64,000 nucleotides of DNA from Bacillus fungorum (GCF_002746455.1 NZ_NWUW01000006.1:186001-250000); one strand, 5' to 3'; positions 48,721 through 56,652 are shown, counted from the stretch's first letter. Notes: generated from the sequence alone by a model not told the origin. A program made the numbers and translations.

Positions 48721-49554
48721 ATGAACGCGATAAAAGTGAAAGAAGCATTAAATCGATTTTTTCTAGAGGATATAGGAGAAAGGGATGTAACATCTCAGCT
48801 TATTTTTCCAGATAATTTACTTTCAAAAGGAACGTTTCTTGCGAAGGATACTGGGGTCTTTACGGGACGTTTAGTCATTGAAGAAGGGTTTAAATTAATT
48901 GATGAGAGAATTGAAGTGGAGCTCCATAAAAAAGATGGAGATCTTGTAGAAAAGGGCGAAATAATAGCAACTGTGCAAGGGCCAATTGCTTCGTTATTAA
49001 CGGCAGAGCGCGTTATATTAAACGTTATCCAGCGTATGAGCGGGATAGCGACGATGACACATAAAGCTGTTCTTGCTTTAGATAGCAGCCATACACGTAT
49101 TTGTGATACGCGAAAAACGATGCCGGGGCTACGTATGTTTGATAAGTATGCAGTCGTGTGCGGAGGCGGATTTAATCACCGTTTCGGTTTATATGATGGT
49201 GTCATGATCAAAGACAATCATATTGCTTTTGCTGGTTCTATTACGAAAGCTGTTACATCGGTGAAAGAGAAATTAGGACATATGGTGAAAGTAGAAGTGG
49301 AAACAGAAACGGAGGAGCAAGTGAGAGAAGCTGTAGCTGCTGGTGCGGATATTATTATGTTTGATAACCGTACGCCAGATGAGATTCGGGAGTTTTCAAA
49401 GATTGTACCGAGTGCCATCGTTACGGAAGCATCGGGAGGCATTACAATTGAAGATTTATCGAAATACGGAAAAACAGGGGTAGATTATATTTCACTTGGC
49501 GCGTTAACACATTCAGTGAAAGCACTTGATATTAGTTTCAATATTGAGGCGTAA
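48721..49554 (+). CDS. nadC: NadC, quinolinate phosphoribosyltransferase
   Basis: NadC makes nicotinate mononucleotide from quinolinate and PRPP. The 277-aa enzyme has the conserved RMSGIAT, DTRKTMPGLR and KDNHIAFAGS segments. The frame is open from TTG 48694 inside nadB, but ATG 48721 follows AGAGGGGC and gives the standard length. Confidence 0.95.
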   Translation: MNAIKVKEALNRFFLEDIGERDVTSQLIFPDNLLSKGTFLAKDTGVFTGRLVIEEGFKLIDERIEVELHKKDGDLVEKGEIIATVQGPIASLLTAERVILNVIQRMSGIATMTHKAVLALDSSHTRICDTRKTMPGLRMFDKYAVVCGGGFNHRFGLYDGVMIKDNHIAFAGSITKAVTSVKEKLGHMVKVEVETETEEQVREAVAAGADIIMFDNRTPDEIREFSKIVPSAIVTEASGGITIEDLSKYGKTGVDYISLGALTHSVKALDISFNIEA

Positions 49555-49584
49555 GGAAAGTAGTTTAGAGGGGGAGAAAGGAAT

Positions 49585-50691
49585 ATGAGCATTTTAGAAA
49601 AAGTGCAACCGATTGAAACCATGTTACCAGAGCGTTATTACACGATGTCAACAGAAGATATGGAAAAGCGTGTTCGTGAAATTAAAGAAAAAATGGGAAA
49701 AACACTATTTATTCCGGGACATCATTATCAAAAAGATGAAGTAGTACAATTTTCTGATGCAGCAGGGGATTCACTTCAGCTTGCGCAAGTTGCAGCGAGC
49801 AATAAAGACGCAAAATATATTGTGTTTTGTGGTGTACACTTTATGGCAGAGACGGCAGATATGTTAACGACTGATGATCAAATCGTTATTTTACCAGATA
49901 TGCGTGCAGGTTGTTCGATGGCAGATATGGCAGATATCGAACAAACAGAAAGGGCATGGAAAGAGCTCACAAAATTATTTGGAGATACGATGATTCCGTT
50001 AACGTATGTCAACTCTACAGCTGCAATTAAAGCGTTTTGCGGTCGCAACGGAGGAGCAACAGTAACTTCTTCTAATGCAAAACAAATGGTATCTTGGGCG
50101 TTTACACAAAAAGAGCGCCTTGTCTTTTTACCGGACCAACATTTAGGAAGAAATACAGCGTACGATTTAGGTATCCCGTTAGATAAAATGGCAGTATGGG
50201 ACCCGCATACAGATTCATTGGAGTATGATGGAAATATAGAAGAAATTCAAGTGATTTTATGGAAAGGGCATTGCTCTGTTCATCAAAACTTTACAGTGAA
50301 AAACATTGAGAACGTACGGGAAAATCATCCGGATATGAATATTATTGTACATCCGGAATGTTGCTATGAAGTTGTAGCTGCTGCGGATTATGCAGGATCA
50401 ACGAAATATATTATTGATATGATTGAGTCAGCGCCATCTGGAAGTAAATGGGCAATTGGTACAGAAATGAATTTAGTGAACCGAATTATTCAGCAACATC
50501 CAGATAAAGAAATTGTTTCACTGAATCCATTTATGTGTCCGTGTTTAACGATGAACCGAATTGATCTGCCGCACTTATTATGGGCACTTGAAACGATAGA
50601 AAGAGGAGAAGAAATTAACGTTATTAGCGTCGATAAACAAGTGACCGAGGAAGCGGTTCTTGCATTAAATCGTATGTTAGAGCGTGTGTGA
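49585..50691 (+). CDS. nadA: NadA, quinolinate synthase
   Basis: NadA condenses iminoaspartate with dihydroxyacetone phosphate to quinolinate using a [4Fe-4S] cluster. The three ligands are Cys110, Cys230 and Cys320, identical in number to B. subtilis NadA. The long 368-aa form has the Bacillus N-terminal extension. GAGGGGGAGAAAGG precedes the ATG. Confidence 0.96.
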   Translation: MSILEKVQPIETMLPERYYTMSTEDMEKRVREIKEKMGKTLFIPGHHYQKDEVVQFSDAAGDSLQLAQVAASNKDAKYIVFCGVHFMAETADMLTTDDQIVILPDMRAGCSMADMADIEQTERAWKELTKLFGDTMIPLTYVNSTAAIKAFCGRNGGATVTSSNAKQMVSWAFTQKERLVFLPDQHLGRNTAYDLGIPLDKMAVWDPHTDSLEYDGNIEEIQVILWKGHCSVHQNFTVKNIENVRENHPDMNIIVHPECCYEVVAAADYAGSTKYIIDMIESAPSGSKWAIGTEMNLVNRIIQQHPDKEIVSLNPFMCPCLTMNRIDLPHLLWALETIERGEEINVISVDKQVTEEAVLALNRMLERV

Positions 50692-50719
50692 AGCAACGGT
50701 ATTTCCGTTGCTTTTTTTC
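50691..50719 (+). terminator. Terminator of nadBCA
   Basis: AAGCAACGG and CCGTTGCTT pair around TATTT, followed by T run, directly at the nadA stop. Confidence 0.85.
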
Positions 50720-50788
50720 ATACATATAATCATAACGAGAACGAAATGGGCATACATTGTTTTGAAGAAATCATTGCGATTTTTTTAT

Positions 50789-50931
50789 CCCGCGTTAACG
50801 GGCAGTAAATCTCGTACTTTAAAGTTGGATTGGAACAAAGAAGTTAGGCGGAGATCAACTGCCCGTAAACGTCCGATTGGTTCAACTAATAATTAGTGGG
50901 GGATGAACCTCCCCACTGATTAAAGTTTCAC
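50789..50931 (+). repeat. bcr1 repeat copy 2 with TTTAT target duplication
   Basis: The 143-bp element begins CCCGCGTTAACGGGCAGTAA and ends TTAAAGTTTCAC. It is flanked by perfect TTTAT direct repeats (50784-50788 and 50932-50936), the target duplication reported for bcr1. It folds back locally (ACGGGCAG near the start with CTGCCCGT at 50860-50867). It is the inverse-orientation partner of the element at 19348-19494. Confidence 0.85.
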
Positions 50932-50953
50932 TTTATGCGTATTCCACTTCTAA

Positions 50954-50983
50954 TGATATTAAAAATCGAAGAAGTGATACAAG
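50954..50983 (+). promoter_or_regulatory. Possible sigma-E promoter for safA
   Basis: TGATATT (50954-50960), 15 nt, and GATACAAG (50976-50983) resemble the sigma-E consensus with two -10 mismatches. safA is sigma-E dependent in B. subtilis. The promoter begins 22 nt beyond the bcr1 element. Confidence 0.45.
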
Positions 50984-51065
50984 TGAAAAGAAGTTAACGT
51001 TATTTAGAAAGGGTTACTTCATGAGATTTGTTACTTATAGATAAGTTATACAGGAGGGGGAAAAT

Positions 51066-52925
51066 TTGAAAATTCATATCGTGCAAAAAGGGGATACCCT
51101 TTGGAAAATTGCGAAAAAGTACGGAGTGGATTTTGATACGTTGAAAAAAACAAATACACAACTTAGTAATCCAGATTTAATCATGCCAGGTATGAAAATT
51201 AAAGTGCCATCAAGCAGCGTTCACGTAAAACAACATGCTGGAGCAGGTTCAGCACCTCCAAAACAATACGTAAAAGAAGTGCAACAAAAAGAATTTGCAG
51301 CAACGCCAACTCCACTTGGAATAGAAGATGAGGAAGAAGTTACGTATCAATCAGCACCAATTACACAGCAACCTGCTATGCAACAAACACAAAAAGAAGT
51401 ACAGGTAAAACCACAGAAGGAAATGCAAGTAAAACCGCAAAAAGAAGTGCAGGTAAAGCCACAAAAAGAGGTACAAAAAGAAAAGCCAATTCAAATAGAA
51501 AAACCAGTTGAAAAACCGTCTGTTATTCAAAAACCATCTGTTATAGAAAAACAAAAACCAGCAGAAAAAGAAAACACGAAGTTTTCGGTAAATGTATTAC
51601 CACAGCCGCCGCAACCACCAATAAAAGCAAAAAAAGAATATAAAATTTCAGATGTAATAAAAAAAGGAAGCGAGTTAATTGCTCCTCAAATTAATAAAAT
51701 GAAACCTAACAATATCATTTCTCCGCAAACGAAAAAAGATAACATAGTATCCCCGCAAGTGAAGAAAGAAAATGTAGGAAACATAGTATCCCCGCAAGTA
51801 AAGAAAGAAAATGTAGGAAATATAGTATCCCCGCAAGTAAAGAAAGAAAATGTAGGAAACATAGTATCCCCGCAAGTGAAGAAAGAAAATGTAGGGAATA
51901 TAGTGTCACCGCAAGTGAAGAAAGAAAATGTAGGAAATATAGTATCACCACAAGTAAAGAAAGAAAATATAGGAAATATAGTGTCACCGCAAGTGAAGAA
52001 AGAAAATGTAGGGAATATAGTGTCACCAAATGTATCGAAAGAGAATGTAGTGATTCCGCAAGTAATACCGCCAAATATTCAAGTGCCAAACATCATGCCA
52101 ATGTTGGAGAATAATCAACCACCAAACATTATGCCAATCATGGATAACAATCAACCACCAAATATGATGCCAATTATGGATAATAACCTAATACCAAACA
52201 TCATGCCGATAATAGATAACAACCAAATGCCAAATATGATGCCGATTATGGATAATAATCAAATGCCAAATATGATGCCGATAATAGATAACAACCAAAT
52301 GCCAAATATGATGCCGATTATGGATAATAATCAAATGCCAAATATGATGCCGATTATGGATAATAATCAAATGCCAAATATGATGCCGATTATGGATAAT
52401 AATCAAATGCCAAATATGATGCCGATTATGGATAATAATCAAATGCCAAATATGATGCCGATCATGGATAATAATCAACCACCGAATATGATGCCGATTA
52501 TGGATAATAATCAAATGCCAAATATGATGCCGATCATGGATAATAATCAACCACCGAATATGATGCCATACCAACAGCCTATGATGCCGCCGAATCCTTA
52601 TTATCAACAGCAAAATCCATATCAAATGCCGTATCAGCAAGGAGCGCCATTTGGACCGCAATATACGTCTATGCCAAATCCAAATATGATGCCAATGGAT
52701 GATAATATGCCGCCGCTCGTGCAAGGAGAGGAAGATTGTGGGTGTGGAGGAGAGAGTAGGCTATATAGTCCGCAACCTGGTGGGCCACAATACGCGAATC
52801 CTTTATATTATCAACCAACTCAATCAGCATATGCACCACAGCCAGGAACAATGTATTATCAACCAGATCCGCCAAATGTATTTGGGGAGCCAGTTTCAGA
52901 AGAAGAGGATGAAGAAGAAGTTTAA
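51066..52925 (+). CDS. safA: SafA, LysM spore-coat assembly protein with long repeats
   Basis: SafA directs inner-coat assembly at the cortex-coat boundary. The N-terminal LysM (residues 1-48) is followed by a Lys/Gln/Pro-rich region, seven 13-aa repeats (IVSPQVKKENVGN), thirteen 12-aa repeats (MPNMMPIMDNNQ type), a Pro/Tyr/Gln-rich section, a CGCGG motif and an acidic C-terminus. At 619 aa it is much longer than the 387-aa B. subtilis SafA, mainly because of the repeats. The start is TTG 51066 after GGAGGGGG. Position after nadA matches B. subtilis. Confidence 0.92.
   Translation: MKIHIVQKGDTLWKIAKKYGVDFDTLKKTNTQLSNPDLIMPGMKIKVPSSSVHVKQHAGAGSAPPKQYVKEVQQKEFAATPTPLGIEDEEEVTYQSAPITQQPAMQQTQKEVQVKPQKEMQVKPQKEVQVKPQKEVQKEKPIQIEKPVEKPSVIQKPSVIEKQKPAEKENTKFSVNVLPQPPQPPIKAKKEYKISDVIKKGSELIAPQINKMKPNNIISPQTKKDNIVSPQVKKENVGNIVSPQVKKENVGNIVSPQVKKENVGNIVSPQVKKENVGNIVSPQVKKENVGNIVSPQVKKENIGNIVSPQVKKENVGNIVSPNVSKENVVIPQVIPPNIQVPNIMPMLENNQPPNIMPIMDNNQPPNMMPIMDNNLIPNIMPIIDNNQMPNMMPIMDNNQMPNMMPIIDNNQMPNMMPIMDNNQMPNMMPIMDNNQMPNMMPIMDNNQMPNMMPIMDNNQMPNMMPIMDNNQPPNMMPIMDNNQMPNMMPIMDNNQPPNMMPYQQPMMPPNPYYQQQNPYQMPYQQGAPFGPQYTSMPNPNMMPMDDNMPPLVQGEEDCGCGGESRLYSPQPGGPQYANPLYYQPTQSAYAPQPGTMYYQPDPPNVFGEPVSEEEDEEEV
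51744..52016 (+). repeat. 39-bp tandem repeats within safA (7 copies)
   Basis: Seven in-frame 39-bp units encode IVSPQVKKENVGN, one with Ile for Val; a degenerate eighth (IVSPNVSKENV) follows. Near-identity at DNA level suggests recent expansion and a length that may vary among strains. Confidence 0.9.
52083..52550 (+). repeat. 36-bp tandem repeats within safA (13 copies)
   Basis: Thirteen in-frame 36-bp units encode variants of MPNMMPIMDNNQ, followed by a partial unit. The central copies are almost identical; the first four are diverged (VPNIMPMLENNQ, IPNIMPIIDNN). Methionine and asparagine are very abundant. Confidence 0.9.
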
Positions 52926-52953
52926 AAAAGGTGGGATTATTCCCACCTTTTTT
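52924..52953. terminator. Terminator after safA
   Basis: AAAAAAGGTGGG and CCCACCTTTTTT pair perfectly around ATTATT and could work in both directions. Confidence 0.85.
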
Positions 52954-53036
52954 GTATGTAGAGTCGTTCTGAAAATGGAAGATTTACATCAAATGTTAGA
53001 AAATCCCCAGTGAAATATTAACAGTGTAAAAACCTT

Positions 53037-53092
53037 CTCTGTTACTCATCATAAGAGGGAGCTTTTCAGAAGAGAAGTTCATTCTAACAGAG
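53037..53092 (+). other. Inverted repeat over the coxA-like RBS
   Basis: CTCTGTTA (53037-53044) pairs with TAACAGAG (53085-53092), which overlaps the start of the AGAGGGGG ribosome binding site; CTTCTC/GAGAAG add an inner alternative. The fold could hide the RBS. Seen in sequence; function inferred. Confidence 0.4.
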
Positions 53093-53104
53093 GGGGTTTT
53101 TGTA

Positions 53105-53749
53105 TTGAATACGAAAGTAAAAGTGATTGCTGCTTCTTTGTTAGTTACCAGTGCGTTAGCTGCATGTGGTACACCAAAAGATAACAATGCAATGGATGGA
53201 CGTAACTACAATTACGAGCGTACATCTTATAATGATACACATCAGTATCGTGATAATGTGGCGCGTAACGATCGTTATACAGATTATGTAACATATAGAA
53301 ATGGTCGTAACGATACAGGATACAACTATTACCGCGATGTAAATTACAACGGGCAAATTGCTAATCCGCATCCAACTCGTAATATTACAATGAACAACTC
53401 ATACATTAATAATGATGGTAAAACAGCAGAAAGAATAACAAATCGTGTGAAACGTATGAATAACGTAGACCGTGTGTCTACAGTTGTATATGGAAACGAT
53501 GTAGCGATTGCGGTAAAACCACGTAACACAGTGACAAATGAAACGGCGATGGCGAACGAAATTCGTCAAGCGGTTTCAAATGAAGTAGGAAACAGAAACG
53601 TATATGTTTCTGTAAGAAATGATATGTTTACTCGTGTCGATGCAATGAGTACACGACTACGTAACGGTACTGTTACAAACGATTTTAATCGTGACATAAC
53701 AAATATGTTCCGAGACATTCGTTACGGTTTAACTGGTACAGTGCGATAG
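53105..53749 (+). CDS. YhcN/YlaJ-family sporulation lipoprotein (CoxA-like)
   Basis: The 214-aa product has a lipoprotein signal with lipobox LAAC (Cys21), a Tyr/Asn/Arg-rich region (about 30-105) and a YhcN/YlaJ domain (AERITNRVKRMNNVDRVSTVVYGNDVAIAV onward). In B. subtilis, the gene after safA is coxA, a cortex protein of this family, so this is probably its orthologue. The start is TTG 53105, 8 nt after AGAGGGGG. It has its own terminator. Confidence 0.85.
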   Translation: MNTKVKVIAASLLVTSALAACGTPKDNNAMDGRNYNYERTSYNDTHQYRDNVARNDRYTDYVTYRNGRNDTGYNYYRDVNYNGQIANPHPTRNITMNNSYINNDGKTAERITNRVKRMNNVDRVSTVVYGNDVAIAVKPRNTVTNETAMANEIRQAVSNEVGNRNVYVSVRNDMFTRVDAMSTRLRNGTVTNDFNRDITNMFRDIRYGLTGTVR

Positions 53750-53755
53750 AAAAAC

Positions 53756-53787
53756 AAAAGAGGAAGGGGAAGCCCTTCCTCTTTATT
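53756..53787. terminator. Bidirectional terminator after the coxA-like gene
   Basis: AAAGAGGAAGGG and CCCTTCCTCTTT form a perfect 12-bp stem around GAAG. It overlaps the stop codon of the converging minus-strand gene. Confidence 0.85.
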
Positions 53788-54217
53788 CATCGTCGTCTTG
53801 TAAACGACGCTTTTTAATAAAATAACTAACGGAGTAAGACGCTAAAAAGCATATGAAGAAAATACTACCTGTTAAAACTGCTTCAAAGAGAGGTCTTTCT
53901 GGACTGAAAATGATATAAATAATAGCTATAATAATTCCAACAATAAGAGAACGTAAAATAATTTTGTAATAAGGAGTTAACTTTGTATCTTTTTCGCTCT
54001 CTTCTACATCAATTGAAACGCTTAACTGTAAATAAGCAATTAAAATACTCGTAAGCATAAATAATAACCATAATGGGGATTTCGTAATTTGATCCATTCC
54101 CTCAGTGAATCCGATATAACCTAAAATTCCAATTATACCAAGTGATTGAAAAAGAAAAGCAATACGTATGTTTTTTAATGTTTTCAGAATGAGACGTTCA
54201 TCCTTTATTTTTTTCAT
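53783..54217 (-). CDS. Four-span membrane protein of unknown function
   Basis: The 144-aa protein has about four hydrophobic segments (roughly 19-36, 48-67, 88-106 and 112-131) between basic ends (N-terminal KKIKDERLILKTLK, C-terminal KKRRLQDDDE). I do not recognise a family. ATG 54217 lies 9 nt after AGGAG; the in-frame ATG at 54226 directly abuts that RBS and is less likely. Confidence 0.7.
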   Translation of the reverse strand: MKKIKDERLILKTLKNIRIAFLFQSLGIIGILGYIGFTEGMDQITKSPLWLLFMLTSILIAYLQLSVSIDVEESEKDTKLTPYYKIILRSLIVGIIIAIIYIIFSPERPLFEAVLTGSIFFICFLASYSVSYFIKKRRLQDDDE

Positions 54218-54348
54218 AATATCCATCTCCTGTTTATTATGATTTCGCTGTTATATCAATTGTAACGTATATATTACAATTATCAATTTATAACTTACAT
54301 ATAATCCGTTTGGATAAAAAAGGGGATAAAATATTTTTTATAAACATG

Positions 54349-54377
54349 TTGCACTTATATTTTATTAATGTTATATT
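54349..54377 (+). promoter_or_regulatory. Sigma-A promoter for an RNA gene
   Basis: TTGCAC (54349-54354), 17 nt, and TATATT (54372-54377) with upstream TGT form a near-consensus extended -10 promoter. No reading frame with an RBS follows for almost 300 nt. Confidence 0.75.
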
Positions 54378-54383
54378 AGCAAA

Positions 54384-54503
54384 GCGATGAGCTAATTTAC
54401 GTAAGACGAGAGATATGCTTAAGTGCTAAACACGCGAATGTGGTCGCCTGGTCTCTCGCCGTAAACGCATCAAGACGCCTGCTTTGCAGGCGTCTTTCAT
54501 TTT
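54384..54503 (+). ncRNA. Unidentified structured small RNA
   Basis: From the promoter start to a GC-rich hairpin (stem AAGACGCCTGC with GCAGGCGTCTT, 54472-54496) lies about 115 nt with coaxial pairings: GATG 54386-54389 with CATC 54468-54471, TTTACG 54396-54401 with CGTAAA 54460-54465, and CGAGAGA 54407-54413 with TCTCTCG 54452-54458. A small CAC-GCGAAT-GTG hairpin sits inside. I could not match it to a known riboswitch or sRNA family. It could be a trans-acting RNA or an orphan cis element. Confidence 0.6.
54472..54503 (+). terminator. First terminator of the RNA locus
   Basis: An 11-bp GC-rich stem with a TTT loop is followed by TTTCATTTTAT, a broken T tract. Confidence 0.75.
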
Positions 54504-54517
54504 ATATGAATGTAATG

Positions 54518-54550
54518 GGAAGAATGGAGGAATCCAATCTTCCTTTTTTT
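54518..54550 (+). terminator. Second terminator of the RNA locus
   Basis: GGAAGA and TGGA pair with TCCA and TCTTCC (one A-A mismatch) around GGAA, followed by seven T. It lies 21 nt after the first hairpin. From here to the next gene at 54664 I see only AT-rich sequence. Confidence 0.75.
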
Positions 54551-54663
54551 ATCGGAATTAAAGTCAGAAAATAAAGTTATTTACAAGAGTATATGAAAGA
54601 GTTACTATTTAATGGTAATATATTATATGTTTTTTAGACATAAAAGGTTGGGATGAGTAGGAT

Positions 54664-54984
54664 ATGGAGAATTTTGAATGTAGAAATACAGAAGTTGTAT
54701 TAGAGAAATTTCAGGTCGTAACACCTATATTTCAGGCGTTGGGAGATGAGAATCGTCAGCAAATTATTATGCTGTTATTAGAAAACAAACACATGAATGT
54801 AACACAAATAACAGATGAAATGGGGATTTCTAGACCGGCTGTTTCGCATCATTTAAAAATTTTAAAACAAGCAGAACTAGTTGAAGCCGATCGGAATGGA
54901 AAAGAAATTTTTTATTCTATAGTGGCTGGAGAATTTTTAAAACAGGTAAAAGATTTAATTCAAGCGATAGAGTCAAATTATTAA
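54664..54984 (+). CDS. ArsR-family transcriptional regulator
   Basis: The 106-aa winged-helix protein has the ArsR fold with recognition helix region ISRPAVSHHLKILKQAELVEADRNGKEIFYSI (about 58-90). The metal motif ELCVCDL is missing; the only cysteine is near residue 6, so it is probably not an arsenic or zinc sensor of the classical type. It precedes an EamA transporter gene by 67 nt and probably controls it. The start has only a weak AGGAT RBS. This pair is not in the B. subtilis gene order. Confidence 0.85.
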   Translation: MENFECRNTEVVLEKFQVVTPIFQALGDENRQQIIMLLLENKHMNVTQITDEMGISRPAVSHHLKILKQAELVEADRNGKEIFYSIVAGEFLKQVKDLIQAIESNY

Positions 54985-55006
54985 TTTTTTTGATCAATAG
55001 GTAAAC

Positions 55007-55018
55007 AAGTTTAAACTT
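55007..55018. promoter_or_regulatory. Palindrome between the ArsR-like and EamA genes
   Basis: AAGTTTAAACTT is a perfect 12-bp palindrome 33 nt before the transporter start and is a candidate operator for the upstream ArsR-like protein. Confidence 0.35.
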
Positions 55019-55051
55019 ATAAACATATTTTGTGGAAAAGGGGAAATAAAA

Positions 55052-55981
55052 ATGAATAGTATAAATCGTATGTACGTAATTATGTTACTTGTTCCTTTGT
55101 TTTGGGGTGGCTCTTTTGCGACAGCGGAGCATATTATTACGGAGATTCCACCAATTACTGCAGCAACAATTCGTTTTGGTTTAGCTGGTTTTATTTTAAT
55201 AGGCATAGTTTTTATGAAATCTGAGTGGAATACAAGTTTGTTATTACAGAATTGGAAAGGGTTGTTATTTGTATCACTAACAGGTATTTTTGGCTACAAC
55301 GTTTTTTTCTTTATGGGACTTCATTATACTTCTACTATGAATGGCTCGCTTATCATTGCTACAATGCCAGTCTTTGTGACATTAGGAGCAATATTATTTT
55401 TTAAAGAGTCTTGGAGTTTAAAAATAGGAATAAGTTTAATCTTATCCCTGATTGGCGTAATAGTTGTTATTACGAGTGGTTCAGTGCATAAACTTATGTC
55501 GTTATCATTTAATAATGGGGATCTTTTATTTATAGCTGCTTTAATCTGTGGGGTGCTATATAGTTTAACAGGGAAAAAAGTTATGCATGGTGTATCTCCT
55601 TTGCTAACTACAATGAGTATGACGGTATTAGGTACTGTGTTTTTGGCAGGCCTTTCTCTATATGAAGATGGCTGGGGAAAGGTTATAACGCTTTCTTTAC
55701 AGGGATGGATAGAGATGTTGTACATGGTGATATGCGGGACATTAATTGGATATATCGTGTTTAATAAAGGAGTAGAAGAGCTAGGTGCAAGTAAAGCGAG
55801 TATGTATTTGAATCTAACTCCTATTGTGGCAACTGGTATATCAGTTGTATTGTATGGAGCCATTGTTACGTGGCAACAAATAGTCGGAATGATAATCGTA
55901 CTAATTGGGGTTTACATAGCGACGATACAATCAAATAAAGATATAAAGAAGTTTTCACATAATCAATGTGTTTCGAAATAG
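55052..55981 (+). CDS. EamA/DMT-family transporter
   Basis: The 309-aa protein has ten membrane spans in two EamA halves (first beginning LVPLFWGGSFATAEH, second around DLLFIAALICGVLYSLTGKKVM). DMT transporters of this type export metabolites or amino acids; the substrate here cannot be told. AAAGGGGAAATAAAA precedes the ATG. With its ArsR-like neighbour it interrupts the B. subtilis coxA-bofC order. Confidence 0.9.
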   Translation: MNSINRMYVIMLLVPLFWGGSFATAEHIITEIPPITAATIRFGLAGFILIGIVFMKSEWNTSLLLQNWKGLLFVSLTGIFGYNVFFFMGLHYTSTMNGSLIIATMPVFVTLGAILFFKESWSLKIGISLILSLIGVIVVITSGSVHKLMSLSFNNGDLLFIAALICGVLYSLTGKKVMHGVSPLLTTMSMTVLGTVFLAGLSLYEDGWGKVITLSLQGWIEMLYMVICGTLIGYIVFNKGVEELGASKASMYLNLTPIVATGISVVLYGAIVTWQQIVGMIIVLIGVYIATIQSNKDIKKFSHNQCVSK

Positions 55982-56032
55982 ATAGAAATAATTGAACTCT
56001 ATAATTCTTAATGGTGGCATTCTATGAACTAG

Positions 56033-56061
56033 GGATAAAACCCCCATTTCCGGAAAAACTA
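56033..56061 (+). promoter_or_regulatory. Sigma-G/F-type promoter for bofC
   Basis: GGATA (56033-56037), 14 nt, and GGAAAAACTA (56052-56061) fit the forespore promoter pattern, the -10 perfectly. bofC is forespore expressed in B. subtilis. Confidence 0.6.
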
Positions 56062-56101
56062 CTAATGAAAGTTTGATTTTGCCTAAAAGAGGTGAACGGA
56101 A

Positions 56102-56614
56102 ATGAAATGGATACTGATTGCAATACAAGCGTTCGTGATGATGTTTTGCTTAGTCTATGAAACGAATGTGAAGGCGGAAGGGCCAGTACCAGAAGTGACA
56201 GAAAAAGAACCTGAAGTTACAATTTTGTTAGAGCGAATGTATGTTGATGGAGAAGTAAGTGAGGAAATTTTTACAGAAAAAGTGGTGAACTTAGAAAAGT
56301 TTTTACAGCAATATAAAGAATGGCAGCTCGTTGATCGTGATGATGTACAAATTGTATTACAAAAGAAAGTTGATGATATTTCTCCGTTATTGAAAACGAG
56401 CGGATATTTTGGTGTTTCAGAGGAAGGGATATTACAAATTTTCAAAGGTGTACCGAAAAGTGATAATGCGATTCATTCCTTCTTTCAAATTGATATGAAA
56501 AAGCTTGAGAGTTATGAGCGTGCGAAATTGAAGCGTGGAATTCGTATAAAATCAAAAGAAGGTTTTGTGAAGACGATTGAAAAAATGAAGCAATACGCAG
56601 TGCAAAACAAGTGA
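56102..56614 (+). CDS. bofC: BofC, forespore regulator of SpoIVB signalling
   Basis: BofC delays SpoIVB action in the sigma-K checkpoint that ends with the SpoIVFB protease, also encoded in this window. The 170-aa protein has a signal peptide (1-25), an N-terminal BofC domain and a C-terminal alpha/beta domain, the same length as B. subtilis BofC. AGAGGTGAACGG precedes the ATG. It ends QNK-stop within a long hairpin shared with the converging gene. Confidence 0.9.
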   Translation: MKWILIAIQAFVMMFCLVYETNVKAEGPVPEVTEKEPEVTILLERMYVDGEVSEEIFTEKVVNLEKFLQQYKEWQLVDRDDVQIVLQKKVDDISPLLKTSGYFGVSEEGILQIFKGVPKSDNAIHSFFQIDMKKLESYERAKLKRGIRIKSKEGFVKTIEKMKQYAVQNK

Positions 56615-56652
56615 AAAAGCAGCTCATGGTGAGCTGCTTTTTCACTTGTTTT
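56604..56652. terminator. Perfect 22-bp bidirectional terminator
   Basis: The arms 56604-56625 and 56631-56652 are exact reverse complements around ATGGT, with A tract before and T tract after. Both converging genes stop with TGA at symmetric places inside it (56612-56614 and 56644-56642). Confidence 0.9.

Noticed and set aside
50684..50896. 70-aa open frame after nadA
   Set aside because: It crosses the nadA terminator and bcr1 and starts inside nadA without an RBS.
51021..51044. 7-codon mini-ORF before safA with a GAAAGGG-like RBS
   Set aside because: Too short to support without conservation; likely chance in an AT-rich leader.
51744..52550. Regularly repeated units resembling a CRISPR array
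   Set aside because: Units are contiguous, in frame and have no unique spacers; they encode SafA repeats and no cas genes are present.
52188..52724. 178-aa open frame on the minus strand inside safA
   Set aside because: It is produced by the 36-bp repeat, which lacks stops in this frame; the peptide is a low-complexity His/Ile repeat without an RBS.
52699..53013. 104-aa plus-strand frame across the safA end
   Set aside because: It overlaps safA in another frame and the terminator, with no RBS.
54508..54576. 22-codon ATG frame in the RNA locus
   Set aside because: No RBS, and it runs through the second terminator stem and T tract.
55324..55863. 179-aa antisense frame in the EamA gene
   Set aside because: A shadow of the transporter gene; no RBS or family resemblance.
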